A stretch of 64,000 bases of DNA, taken from Bacteroidales bacterium (lineage in GTDB: Bacteria > Bacteroidota > Bacteroidia > Bacteroidales > F082). The notes under the pieces are model-generated. The model made no database searches. It was not told the DNA's origin and saw nothing but the letters and a program-made list of their open reading frames with translations. Made by a program: the position numbers and the translations under genes. The DNA lies in the NCBI GenBank assembly GCA_017395365.1, contig JAFPUN010000008.1, positions 49,779-113,778 of the forward strand. The letters are read 5' to 3'. Each line of letters starts with the position of its first letter. The first letter of the stretch is position 1. Below, one piece after another: positions 54,701 through 61,577 of the stretch.

Positions 54701-55908
54701 TCCACGCCAAACACGAAGGTAAAAGCAGCGGGAAACAATGGGCCATCCATCATGGCATGAGCGGGGCCTTCGGGGCAGCATCTTGGGTCAATGTGCAGGC
54801 CATCATTACCCGCAGCAGCTACAAGCACGGCGTTTTGGTAGGCTTGGGCCAAGGCTTGCTCCAAGGCAATGGAATAGCTGTAAGTGCCAAAGCTCATACT
54901 CAGCACGTCGGCTCCGTTGTTTTTGGCGTAGTTAATGCCTTGGATGATGGTGGCCACGTCACCCGTGCCATTGCTTTGCAACACGGCAATGGGCATGATG
55001 TAGGCCTTGGGGTTGGCACCCGTCATGCCAATACCGTTGTCGCCCACGGCGGCAGCAATGCCCGCGCAGTGGGTGCCGTGGCTGTTGAAGTCGTGCATGT
55101 CAGCAGTTTGGTTCACGAAGTCCCAGCCGTGGAGGTCGTCGGCGAAGCCGTTGCCATCGTCGTCGTAGCCGTTTTCGTTTTCGGCCGGGTTGGTCCAGAT
55201 GTTGGCGGCCAGGTCGGGGTGCTCAATGTCAACGCCTGTATCCAAAATGGCGATGATTTTGCGGTCGCTGTTGGAGGTCACCGTGTCGGAGGCCCATAGT
55301 TCCGGAAGATGAACAGCTTCGAGTCCCCATTGGAGTGGGTACATTGGTTCTGCCGTATAAGCAGTGGGGTTAAAATAACTACCGCCATCGAGAGAGCCTT
55401 TGTTCCCATTAGGCTTTAGAGGAATATATGGAGCGAACTCGTTTTCTATCCCCATGGCGAAAACCATATAGTTCGGCTCAGCGAACTCCACTTCAGACAG
55501 TGCCTTTAATGCATCTATCATTTCGTAGGTTTGCATGGCATCCTGCATCACAAAGCGGCAGAGGCGGCTCAGGTCGCGTTCCACCACGTCGGGGCCGTTG
55601 TACGACTTGGAGATCTTCAGCTCGCGGCTCGGGTTGTCGTTAGGGCAAAGGCGTTCGGCCTTGGCCACAGGAAACTGCTTCAACAAAGCATCCACCTTAC
55701 TGATACCGGTGGCTTGCAGTGTGCCGCGTGCGTCGTTTTGGAGGCGCAGCGTGGTGTGGTCGGCAAACTTCACGATGAGTTCGCCCTCTTTGGTGGCGTG
55801 CTGGTTGTACCAGTCGATCTTCACCACCTCATCTTCGTTGTTGTTGCTCTGGGCAAAGCCATAGGCGCAAGCCAGAACCATGCAGAGCAGGGTAAAAACT
55901 TTTTTCAT
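51754..55908 (-). CDS. Subtilisin-like S8 protease with dockerin and T9SS sorting domain
   Basis: 1384 aa. Signal peptide MKKVFTLLCMVLACAYGFA-Q, an I9-like propeptide (about 30-160), then the S8 domain with Asp223 (LDTGVD), His277 (SHGTHCAGI) and Ser460 (GTSMAAP). A beta-sandwich follows, then a beta-helix-like part rich in Asn and Tyr (about 690-880), a fibronectin-like domain (about 1040-1130), and a type-I dockerin with two Ca2+ repeats (GDANGSMAVDVADVV and DVNGDGTIDILDIVGVI, about 1140-1205). The protein ends with a Por sorting domain (PYPNPFNGNLTIP to the end). The region at about 53250-54100 is visibly more AT-rich than the rest of the gene. Confidence 0.93.
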   Translation of the reverse strand: MKKVFTLLCMVLACAYGFAQSNNNEDEVVKIDWYNQHATKEGELIVKFADHTTLRLQNDARGTLQATGISKVDALLKQFPVAKAERLCPNDNPSRELKISKSYNGPDVVERDLSRLCRFVMQDAMQTYEMIDALKALSEVEFAEPNYMVFAMGIENEFAPYIPLKPNGNKGSLDGGSYFNPTAYTAEPMYPLQWGLEAVHLPELWASDTVTSNSDRKIIAILDTGVDIEHPDLAANIWTNPAENENGYDDDGNGFADDLHGWDFVNQTADMHDFNSHGTHCAGIAAAVGDNGIGMTGANPKAYIMPIAVLQSNGTGDVATIIQGINYAKNNGADVLSMSFGTYSYSIALEQALAQAYQNAVLVAAAGNDGLHIDPRCCPEGPAHAMMDGPLFPAAFTFVFGVEATQNNGTLASWSNTDCDGPSFSQYGEEQLYNYELQAPGAAIYSTVPNGNYRSYNGTSMAAPLVAGGISALLHAKPYISQEMLWGDLINTAGNHVNFKACYDAGEAPAQLQFVAFEMNDTIAGDGDYRPDAGETIYLYPTLRSTWGATDNIMMWLTVDEYEDPDIVEFLDAEPVEFGWSLSAYAKSKSQNPLRFTINPDCVDGRFVNLKLHATSSNAQAELVIPFTFQVENGVELSGMITDTVTLYPNVHYIVTNNLGITESGLLIIKPGVTLRIKDNISISNAGRIYAVGTPDSLITITKTELGNNWETMYLNQNDTLKYCIIEYFSMFNSWQFDLSSNDYLCPELSNCVIRNSHIGSNILNYVVYNGVNIFNNIIEGTGFSYGFRQSDKVMYTNIVGNIGQYYYSAPIPNLQLLNCVKENGDQYYLVTSSNVFLNKPYSARGTDVMPVEYSNNSIYWGTSNPLLVKEREVFDFDTPGSGVFGWLDLSGMRTEPNHEAHGIVWKVVVNDYDAQDEFEQLPPLGCGTHEFKVYFNRPMDKTITPMVAMGVRPPYTQHAIAENGSWNEEGTIYTAYLTIDGTTATDGLNRIYVANAKDDEHFEIPLENMRFNVQVSSAGSLSNEFMATPGLGKVELEWNNNEVDFEDFLGYNMYRYTVIDTLGNHSDTLMLNTSLIQDTLFTDYDVVPGQRYYYYYKVLRTNLTESDASLTVTTVPLTSVPGDANGSMAVDVADVVSLVSYLTNGNPQPFIFEAADVNGDGTIDILDIVGVINIITNRGGLPDAKPVATAYYSIENGILFVDTPVELGGVQFVFENNETLEPLQALEGFEKVNAEVSDGTLFMAYSMSGKRLPVGKHALLRIGESKIGSVALSDPEGHNVLAILGGTGVEEHETLFMEQPYPNPFNGNLTIPFIIGDEKANNVVFTVTNMMGQTVAAIELGSRTRGEYQYEWKPADGMATGIYTIIMQVNGRNVQHSKVVYVR

Positions 55909-56447
55909 AGATTTGATATTTAAAGATTCGTGTTTTCAACTTTTGTTCTCTTCCCGAGCGGGCAATAAAAAAACGAAGGCTTTACTATTTATCTTAGCGG
56001 GTCTTCGAGGCCTTCGACTGCCTTTACACTACAACTAAGTCAGTAAAGCCCACGTAAACACGTGAGCATAGCCTTTACTGCTTGTAGTGCAATGAAATTG
56101 TCGAAGTTTCGAAGGCACAAGCTATTAAGCTAACGCTATTTCTTTTATGTCAATCTCGGAAGGGTTATTAGTTCATGGGCGAATGGGTTAAGTTTATATT
56201 ATCGTTTATTGTGGCCTCGTCCTCAACGAGCTCGGAAGCGTCAAAATAATATCCAGTTTCGGGCAGCATATTTTCGGTTATGTCCTGGTGTTGTAACAAT
56301 GTTGTTGCCGTCAATGTCCCTTTTGTTTTCTTTTTGTTTCCGCGTGCAAAATTAAGAAAAAACCGAAAAAAAATGGACATATCTGGAAAGAATTTGCTTT
56401 TGCTAACGCTTTTCCTTCTAACCTGTCGGACTCAAGTATACGCCAAA
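55909..56447. other. Intergenic region with a long hairpin and no firm gene
   Basis: 540 bp between the S8 protease start and the coiled-coil gene stop. It holds the hairpin at 56003-56116. A 70-codon minus-strand frame (56168-56380) and an 85-codon plus-strand frame (56280-56537) are open but show no family features; I do not call either. No consensus promoter for the protease is seen. Confidence 0.6.
56003..56116. repeat. Long imperfect hairpin / possible mobile repeat
   Basis: Nested arms: CTTCGAC (56012) with GTCGAAG (56100), CACTACAA (56027) with TTGTAGTG (56082), CAGTAAAG (56041) with CTTTACTG (56073), and CACGT (56051) with ACGTG (56060) round a 4-nt loop. An outer GCCTTCGA (56010) pairs alternatively with TCGAAGGC (56109). 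It would fold as a single extended hairpin of about 100 nt. Confidence 0.75.
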
Positions 56448-57251
56448 TCAGATATACCCCAATCCCCACAACAGAAAATACAGCAGTCCCAGCATACCCG
56501 CAAAAATCACTCCGCCTGCTATATAGATGGTGTTTAAGATGGGTTTTATAATCTTGTCGGTTCGTTTGTCCAATACCTCCTCCAGCAACGTCTTTCTTTC
56601 CATCAGGGTTCGTTTCTGCTCAAACGTGATGTCTTGCAACTCACTGACTAACTTGTTGAGTTTCCTCACTTCGGCATCCATCAAGGCTTTTGTGTTGGTC
56701 AGCGTGTCGTCTAATGTCGATTGGGTGGTCGAAAGCCCTTCTTCCAACACTCTTTTGGTTTGAATGACACTTTGTCCCAACGCACCTTTGGTGCTGGTAA
56801 GGCACTCTGCGAGCTGGGATTTCGCGTTGGAAAAATCATCTTCAATCATCGCCCTTGCATTGGCAAGGTTCTCCTCCACAGCAGCCTTGGTGCCAGAGAG
56901 GTTCTCATCCACAGCAGCCTTGGTGACGGCAAGGTTCTCGTTCACCAACGCCTCCACCTTGGCATTACTCTCTTCCAAATTCGACCTAATGATTTCACGC
57001 ACCTCTTCACGGAACTTGGCGGTGATGGGGTTCATCTCCGTGGCCGTCTCCTTCACCTCGTCGGCTTCCTTCATCAATTTCCGCAGGCTTTTTTCCACTT
57101 GGTTTCCAACGTTTTCCAAGGTCTCCACTGCCTTTTGATACTCCTCGACCAAAGAAGAAAGTTTTTGGTAAGCCCCTGAGACTGCCTCCAAATCCTTGAC
57201 TTCGTTCTTGAACGATTGCAAAGTCTCGCTAAATTCTTGATAATTGCTCAT
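56448..57251 (-). CDS. Coiled-coil protein with C-terminal membrane hairpin
   Basis: 267 aa, no signal peptide. Almost wholly helical, with 11-residue-like repeats in the middle (ENLAVTKAAVDENLSGTKAAV type, about 100-165) resembling apolipoprotein or tail-fibre coiled coils. The C-terminal 30 residues are hydrophobic (IYIAGGVIFAGMLGLLYFLL), giving one tail anchor. Its start overlaps the end of the RecQ-like helicase gene by 23 nt, so the two are translated from one mRNA. No family is recognised. A membrane partner working with the helicase is the inference. Confidence 0.82.
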   Translation of the reverse strand: MSNYQEFSETLQSFKNEVKDLEAVSGAYQKLSSLVEEYQKAVETLENVGNQVEKSLRKLMKEADEVKETATEMNPITAKFREEVREIIRSNLEESNAKVEALVNENLAVTKAAVDENLSGTKAAVEENLANARAMIEDDFSNAKSQLAECLTSTKGALGQSVIQTKRVLEEGLSTTQSTLDDTLTNTKALMDAEVRKLNKLVSELQDITFEQKRTLMERKTLLEEVLDKRTDKIIKPILNTIYIAGGVIFAGMLGLLYFLLWGLGYI

Positions 57252-60135
57252 ATAATTGTATTTTTATTTGCTTCAGTTCCTCAACGCCCTTCATGATCTG
57301 GTCATTCATCAAAGAGGGCTGGTCCATGCATTCCGACAACAGTTTTCGCACGTCTTCCCTAAACTTCAACACCGAGTCGCAGAAAAGCTCAATCTGCTCG
57401 TCGCTACGGAGATACACCTTGGCAAACGCGCACAGCTTCTTCAGGAAGCCATCGGCCGAGGCATGCTCCGCGCTGCCAAGCATGTATTTCAAAACTTCCT
57501 CGAGTCGCAGCCTGCCGTCAGGGTCGTCATATTCGCCAAGGCGCAACCGCACCATGCCACTGATGAAATTGAGTCCCAGATTGTTGTTGTAGCTTTCCAA
57601 GTATCGGCTCACCCGGTATTTGATCCTTTTCACTTCATTGTCGGTCGGATGCTTTGCCGAGACATTGAAATAAGCGAACCATTTTTCGTAGTCCAAAGGC
57701 TGGTCGATGACATATTGGAGCTGCATCGAAGCGTCGGTGATGGCAAAATAGCCGTCGATCTTTTTCTTGAAATCCTGGCTCGTCGTGTACTGCGAGCACC
57801 ACTCGTACAAGGTCTTCAACGACTGTTTCCTGTTGTAGATGATATGCTCGAAAATCCAAGTCAACAGATACCATAAGGACTTGTCGACGAAGGTGTTGAC
57901 TGCCACGCTGTTGACGGCTTGAATATTCTTTTTCAACGTATAGACCGATTCGTACTTGCTGATATAATCCGACAGGCTTTGGAAGACGTGTTCCTCGTCG
58001 GTGCTGACAAATTCGACCGTGAACAAGTCATAGAAATTGCGGGTCCAATCGGCGACAATCCCGAGAATCGACAAGCGGTATAGGATTTTCTCGAAAACGT
58101 CGGTGTCGATGCGAAGCAGCTTCAGTTCGGCATAATGGATGTCTTTGGTGGTGTCAGGCTCGAAGAAAGTCTTGATCACCTTCTTGATGAGGTCGTAATC
58201 GGTCCTGATATCATTTTGGTGTTGCGTGAAGAGACGAACCTGCCTGAACAAGTCCTTGGCAAAGCGGCTGACTTTCCGCTCCATGGCATCGATTTGGTAG
58301 AAGGTGGTGCTTTTTTCGAACAAGGTTGTCGTCATGTCCTCAAACTGAAGGAGTTCTCGGGAAAAAAGGACATAACATTTGGCTTTCCGCCCTTGGTTTT
58401 CGGGCAGACGGATGTCCCATCGGCCTGCCCTGCCTGCCTCTTGATACAAAGCCTCCACCGAACTGGGGATGCCATAATGGAATGTGTAGCAGATGTTCTG
58501 CTTGTCAATGCCCATGCCAAAAGCCTTGGTCGCACACAAGATATTGTATTCATTGTCCTTGAACCGACGTTGGACTTCCGCCTTATAGGTCTCGAAATCA
58601 CGCGCTTTCAGGATGGGCTTGTCGCCTTTTGTCGGGCAGCTTCCTGCATACCAAGCCACATGTTTGCCATAATAATCGTTCAAATAGTCGGCCAGTTCGT
58701 AGCAACCGAAATTGGTGTTCACATAAGGCGTAAACACAATGGCCGCCTTCTCAAAGGTCTGGTCAAGGCCATTCTGTTCGATGAGGTTCCTCAGACACGG
58801 TGCTTTTTGGCCTCTGTCATCGACGACTTCGAAATCAAGCTCGTCGCGACTATAGTCCTGCAAGGTCTTGATATCCAAATCATCCAAGTATTTTCCACCT
58901 TGCGAGAACTCAATCTTTATGTCTTTCAGCACATTGACCGATGCCGTAGCGGTCAAGCCCAACAAGGTGATCAAGCTGCGTTCCGTTTCGTCTTTCTTGC
59001 TGACCCTGCAAATGGCCCTAACCAAATTGAGATAGGAAGTGCGGAAATCGTGTCCCCATTCCGAAAGGCAATGCACCTCATCGATGACGGCGTATGCCAA
59101 ATGGAACTTTTTGTTGAGGGCCTTGATGCTATCCCTAAAGGTCGGCATCTGGAAACGCTCGGGCGAGATCCAGACGAAGAGGTATTTGCCTTCGCTATAG
59201 TCTTGCATCACTTTCGACTTCACGGTGGTGGTCTGGTCGCTGGTGAGATAAGCCACACGCGTAATGCCGACGTCCGCCGCACGAAGGTTATACTCCTGGT
59301 CATACATCAGCGACTTGATGGGACAGACGACAAAACTAATGCACGGTTGCAACAGGCATGCCAACTGGTAGCACAACGACTTGCCTGCGCCCGTGGGCAG
59401 CAGTCCAAGGGTGTCGTGCAGACTCAAGACATTGGCGATGATGGAGAACTGTCCGTCGCGGAAATCCTGCTTGTCGAAAAGGTTCTGCAAGAAGAAACGC
59501 AAAACCGCCATGTCCGTCGCTCTGATATTGTAATCTATCGGATCGGTAGTGCTCACCACGAAATGGTCGTTTTCTTTGCGCGAATCGGCCGCTTCGGAAC
59601 AAACGTAAATGATGTCGTCTTCAGGTTTGTCTACTACTCCAACACGTTGGGCAACAGAGAAATCAATATTAATCGCACCCGTTTCCTTCTTGAATTTCTT
59701 GGCTTTGCTCACCGCGATACTCACCACAGGCTTCGCCAAAGGCGTCTTTTCCTTGAGCATGACGAGATGGTCGAGCCAAACCAGCAAATCGTCGACAGCC
59801 AAACGGGCGAAATCGCCTAAGTCTTCATCATTCCGGATGTTGAATTTCCATTCATGCTCCCAGTCAAGCTTGCCCGCCAACAACAAATCGATCACCAGCA
59901 TCTGGAAACGCATAATGGCGGTGAGAAGCGGCTTCTTGTCGTCGGTGACACGCCCCACCTGCTCCTGCAGGAACTTCGACATGACCACTGGACAACCTCG
60001 CTGCAACAGGTTTTTTAGCACAAACAGCAAGGGCTTGCGCTCCACTGTTGAAGCGGAAAAATCAAGATTCTGTATCAAAAAACCCGATGTAGAATCGACA
60101 TAATTAGCCGTATAATTAAACAAGTTTCCTGACAA
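57229..60135 (-). CDS. RecQ-like superfamily 2 DNA helicase with N-terminal extension
   Basis: 968 aa with a TTG start at 60135; no ATG precedes it in frame after the upstream stop at 60150. The first 215 residues have no recognised domain. The helicase core follows: GLLPTGAGKSLCYQL (Walker A), VVCPIKSLMYDQ, VIDEVHCLSEWGHDFR (DEVH box), LLGLTATAS, then FGMGIDKQNICYTFHYGIPSSVEALYQEAGRAGR (motifs V/VI; shown here as family landmarks). After that come about 300 residues that lack the zinc and HRDC pattern of housekeeping RecQ. This architecture and its coupled membrane partner suggest an accessory, possibly defence-related helicase. Confidence 0.88.
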   Translation of the reverse strand: MSGNLFNYTANYVDSTSGFLIQNLDFSASTVERKPLLFVLKNLLQRGCPVVMSKFLQEQVGRVTDDKKPLLTAIMRFQMLVIDLLLAGKLDWEHEWKFNIRNDEDLGDFARLAVDDLLVWLDHLVMLKEKTPLAKPVVSIAVSKAKKFKKETGAINIDFSVAQRVGVVDKPEDDIIYVCSEAADSRKENDHFVVSTTDPIDYNIRATDMAVLRFFLQNLFDKQDFRDGQFSIIANVLSLHDTLGLLPTGAGKSLCYQLACLLQPCISFVVCPIKSLMYDQEYNLRAADVGITRVAYLTSDQTTTVKSKVMQDYSEGKYLFVWISPERFQMPTFRDSIKALNKKFHLAYAVIDEVHCLSEWGHDFRTSYLNLVRAICRVSKKDETERSLITLLGLTATASVNVLKDIKIEFSQGGKYLDDLDIKTLQDYSRDELDFEVVDDRGQKAPCLRNLIEQNGLDQTFEKAAIVFTPYVNTNFGCYELADYLNDYYGKHVAWYAGSCPTKGDKPILKARDFETYKAEVQRRFKDNEYNILCATKAFGMGIDKQNICYTFHYGIPSSVEALYQEAGRAGRWDIRLPENQGRKAKCYVLFSRELLQFEDMTTTLFEKSTTFYQIDAMERKVSRFAKDLFRQVRLFTQHQNDIRTDYDLIKKVIKTFFEPDTTKDIHYAELKLLRIDTDVFEKILYRLSILGIVADWTRNFYDLFTVEFVSTDEEHVFQSLSDYISKYESVYTLKKNIQAVNSVAVNTFVDKSLWYLLTWIFEHIIYNRKQSLKTLYEWCSQYTTSQDFKKKIDGYFAITDASMQLQYVIDQPLDYEKWFAYFNVSAKHPTDNEVKRIKYRVSRYLESYNNNLGLNFISGMVRLRLGEYDDPDGRLRLEEVLKYMLGSAEHASADGFLKKLCAFAKVYLRSDEQIELFCDSVLKFREDVRKLLSECMDQPSLMNDQIMKGVEELKQIKIQLYEQLSRI

Positions 60136-60165
60136 AATACAATATTTTCAACATGTTAGCAGCTA

Positions 60166-60173
60166 CAAAAGTA
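60166..60173 (-). promoter_or_regulatory. -7 element for the helicase/coiled-coil pair
   Basis: On the minus strand TACTTTTG fits TAnnTTTG, 30 nt before the TTG start. TTTG at 60191-60194 (minus) could be a -33 element, though the 17-nt spacer is short. Confidence 0.45.
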
Positions 60174-60235
60174 ACTATTTTTTCCAAATTCAAATCCATT
60201 TCCGAAAATAACAATGTCAATTTTAGGGTTTTTCC

Positions 60236-60243
60236 TAATTTTG
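60236..60243 (+). promoter_or_regulatory. -7 element for dgt
   Basis: TAATTTTG fits TAnnTTTG, 20 nt before the ATG at 60264, with no clear -33. It supports the downstream start over the longer frame from 60153. Confidence 0.5.
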
Positions 60244-60263
60244 CGCCAATAAAACCCTACCCG

Positions 60264-61577
60264 ATGAACTGGACCGACCTCCTCTCTAACAAACGCTATG
60301 CGCAGCCGCACAAGAGCGCCGACATCCGCAGCTCGTTCCAACGCGACTACGACCGTATCATCTTCAGCAGCCCGTTCCGTAGGCTGCAGAACAAGACCCA
60401 GGTGTTCCCCTTGCCTGGCGCACAAATGGTCCACAACCGCCTCACCCACAGCCTCGAAGTGGCCAGCGTGGGACGCTCCATCGCCTGCCGCACCGTCGAA
60501 AAACTCGCAGAGAAACGCCCCGAGATGAAGGAACGCCAGTCCGACATCGAGACCATTGTGGCCACGGCATGCCTGGCCCACGACCTCGGCAACCCGCCCT
60601 TCGGCCACTCGGGCGAAGACACCATCAGCAGCTTCTTCCGCGACGGCAAAGGCAAGGAACTCAAGGACCATGTGTTGCCCGAGCAATGGAGCGACCTTAT
60701 CGCCTTCGAAGGCAACGCCAACGCCTTCCGCCAGCTGACACACCAGTTCACGGGCCGACGCGCTGGCGGCTTCTCCCTCACCACCGCGACTTTGGCCACC
60801 CTGCTGAAATACCCCTATCCTTCGTTCGACAAAGGCAACCGCAAGAAATACAATGTCTTTTACTCCGAGATCGATGCCTTCAAGGAGGTCGTAGAAGAAT
60901 GTGGCATGCCAAAGATCGATGAGGGACATCTCGTATATGCCCGCCATCCCCTTTCCTATATGATGGAGGCCGCCGACGACATCTGCTACCTCATCCTCGA
61001 CATGGAAGACGCCCACAAACGCGGCATCGTCAGCACCGAGGCCATCGAGAGTTGCTTCACCGCTTTCTTCAATGAAAAAAAGGACAAGGGGTTCTTCAAC
61101 CATAAAGACGAGGTCTACCATAGCGTGACGGATGTCAACGAACGGATGGCCTTCCTGCGCGCCATGCTCATCAACAAGTTGGTGAACCTCGCAAGCGACA
61201 TCTTCCTCAAGAACTACGACGCCATCATGGAAGGTCGTTTCGAGAAGAGTCTCATCGCACACCTGCCTGAATATGAGAAGAACGCCCTCGAATTCTGCCG
61301 CAACGAATCCGTGAAACACATCTATCGCCATCCCTCGGTGGTGAAGATCGAGCTGACGGGCTTCAATGTCATCGGAACGCTGATGGAGGAGTTTACCGAC
61401 GCCGTCCTCAACCCCGACACACCTTATAACAAAAAACTACTCTCGCTCGTTCCCGAGCAGTTCAAGGTGGAGACTGACGACACCTACACCAAGCTGCAGT
61501 CTGTCATCGACTTCATCTCCAATATGACCGACCTTTACGCCGTTAAACTATACAAAGACTTAAGAGGAATCGACTGA
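60264..61577 (+). CDS. dgt: dGTP triphosphohydrolase
   Basis: 437 aa from ATG 60264 (MNWTDLLSNKRY), which matches the family N-terminus; the longer frame would start upstream of the -7 element. The HD-domain fold has HNRLTHSLEVASVGR, the ACLAHDLGNPPFGHSGE metal motif (HD), and YMMEAADDICY with the second Asp. The enzyme cleaves dGTP to deoxyguanosine and triphosphate, and so controls dNTP pools; relatives also limit phage growth. It shares a divergent promoter region with the RecQ-like helicase. Its stop overlaps the next start (TGATG). Confidence 0.95.
   Translation: MNWTDLLSNKRYAQPHKSADIRSSFQRDYDRIIFSSPFRRLQNKTQVFPLPGAQMVHNRLTHSLEVASVGRSIACRTVEKLAEKRPEMKERQSDIETIVATACLAHDLGNPPFGHSGEDTISSFFRDGKGKELKDHVLPEQWSDLIAFEGNANAFRQLTHQFTGRRAGGFSLTTATLATLLKYPYPSFDKGNRKKYNVFYSEIDAFKEVVEECGMPKIDEGHLVYARHPLSYMMEAADDICYLILDMEDAHKRGIVSTEAIESCFTAFFNEKKDKGFFNHKDEVYHSVTDVNERMAFLRAMLINKLVNLASDIFLKNYDAIMEGRFEKSLIAHLPEYEKNALEFCRNESVKHIYRHPSVVKIELTGFNVIGTLMEEFTDAVLNPDTPYNKKLLSLVPEQFKVETDDTYTKLQSVIDFISNMTDLYAVKLYKDLRGID

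Noticed and set aside
49198-55908. Cellulosome
   Set aside because: No cellulase or carbohydrate-binding scaffoldin is present; only a protease carries the dockerin.
56168-56537. Two small open frames, one on each strand
   Set aside because: Neither has a recognisable family or a clear promoter. The plus-strand frame overlaps the coiled-coil gene, so I left both uncalled.
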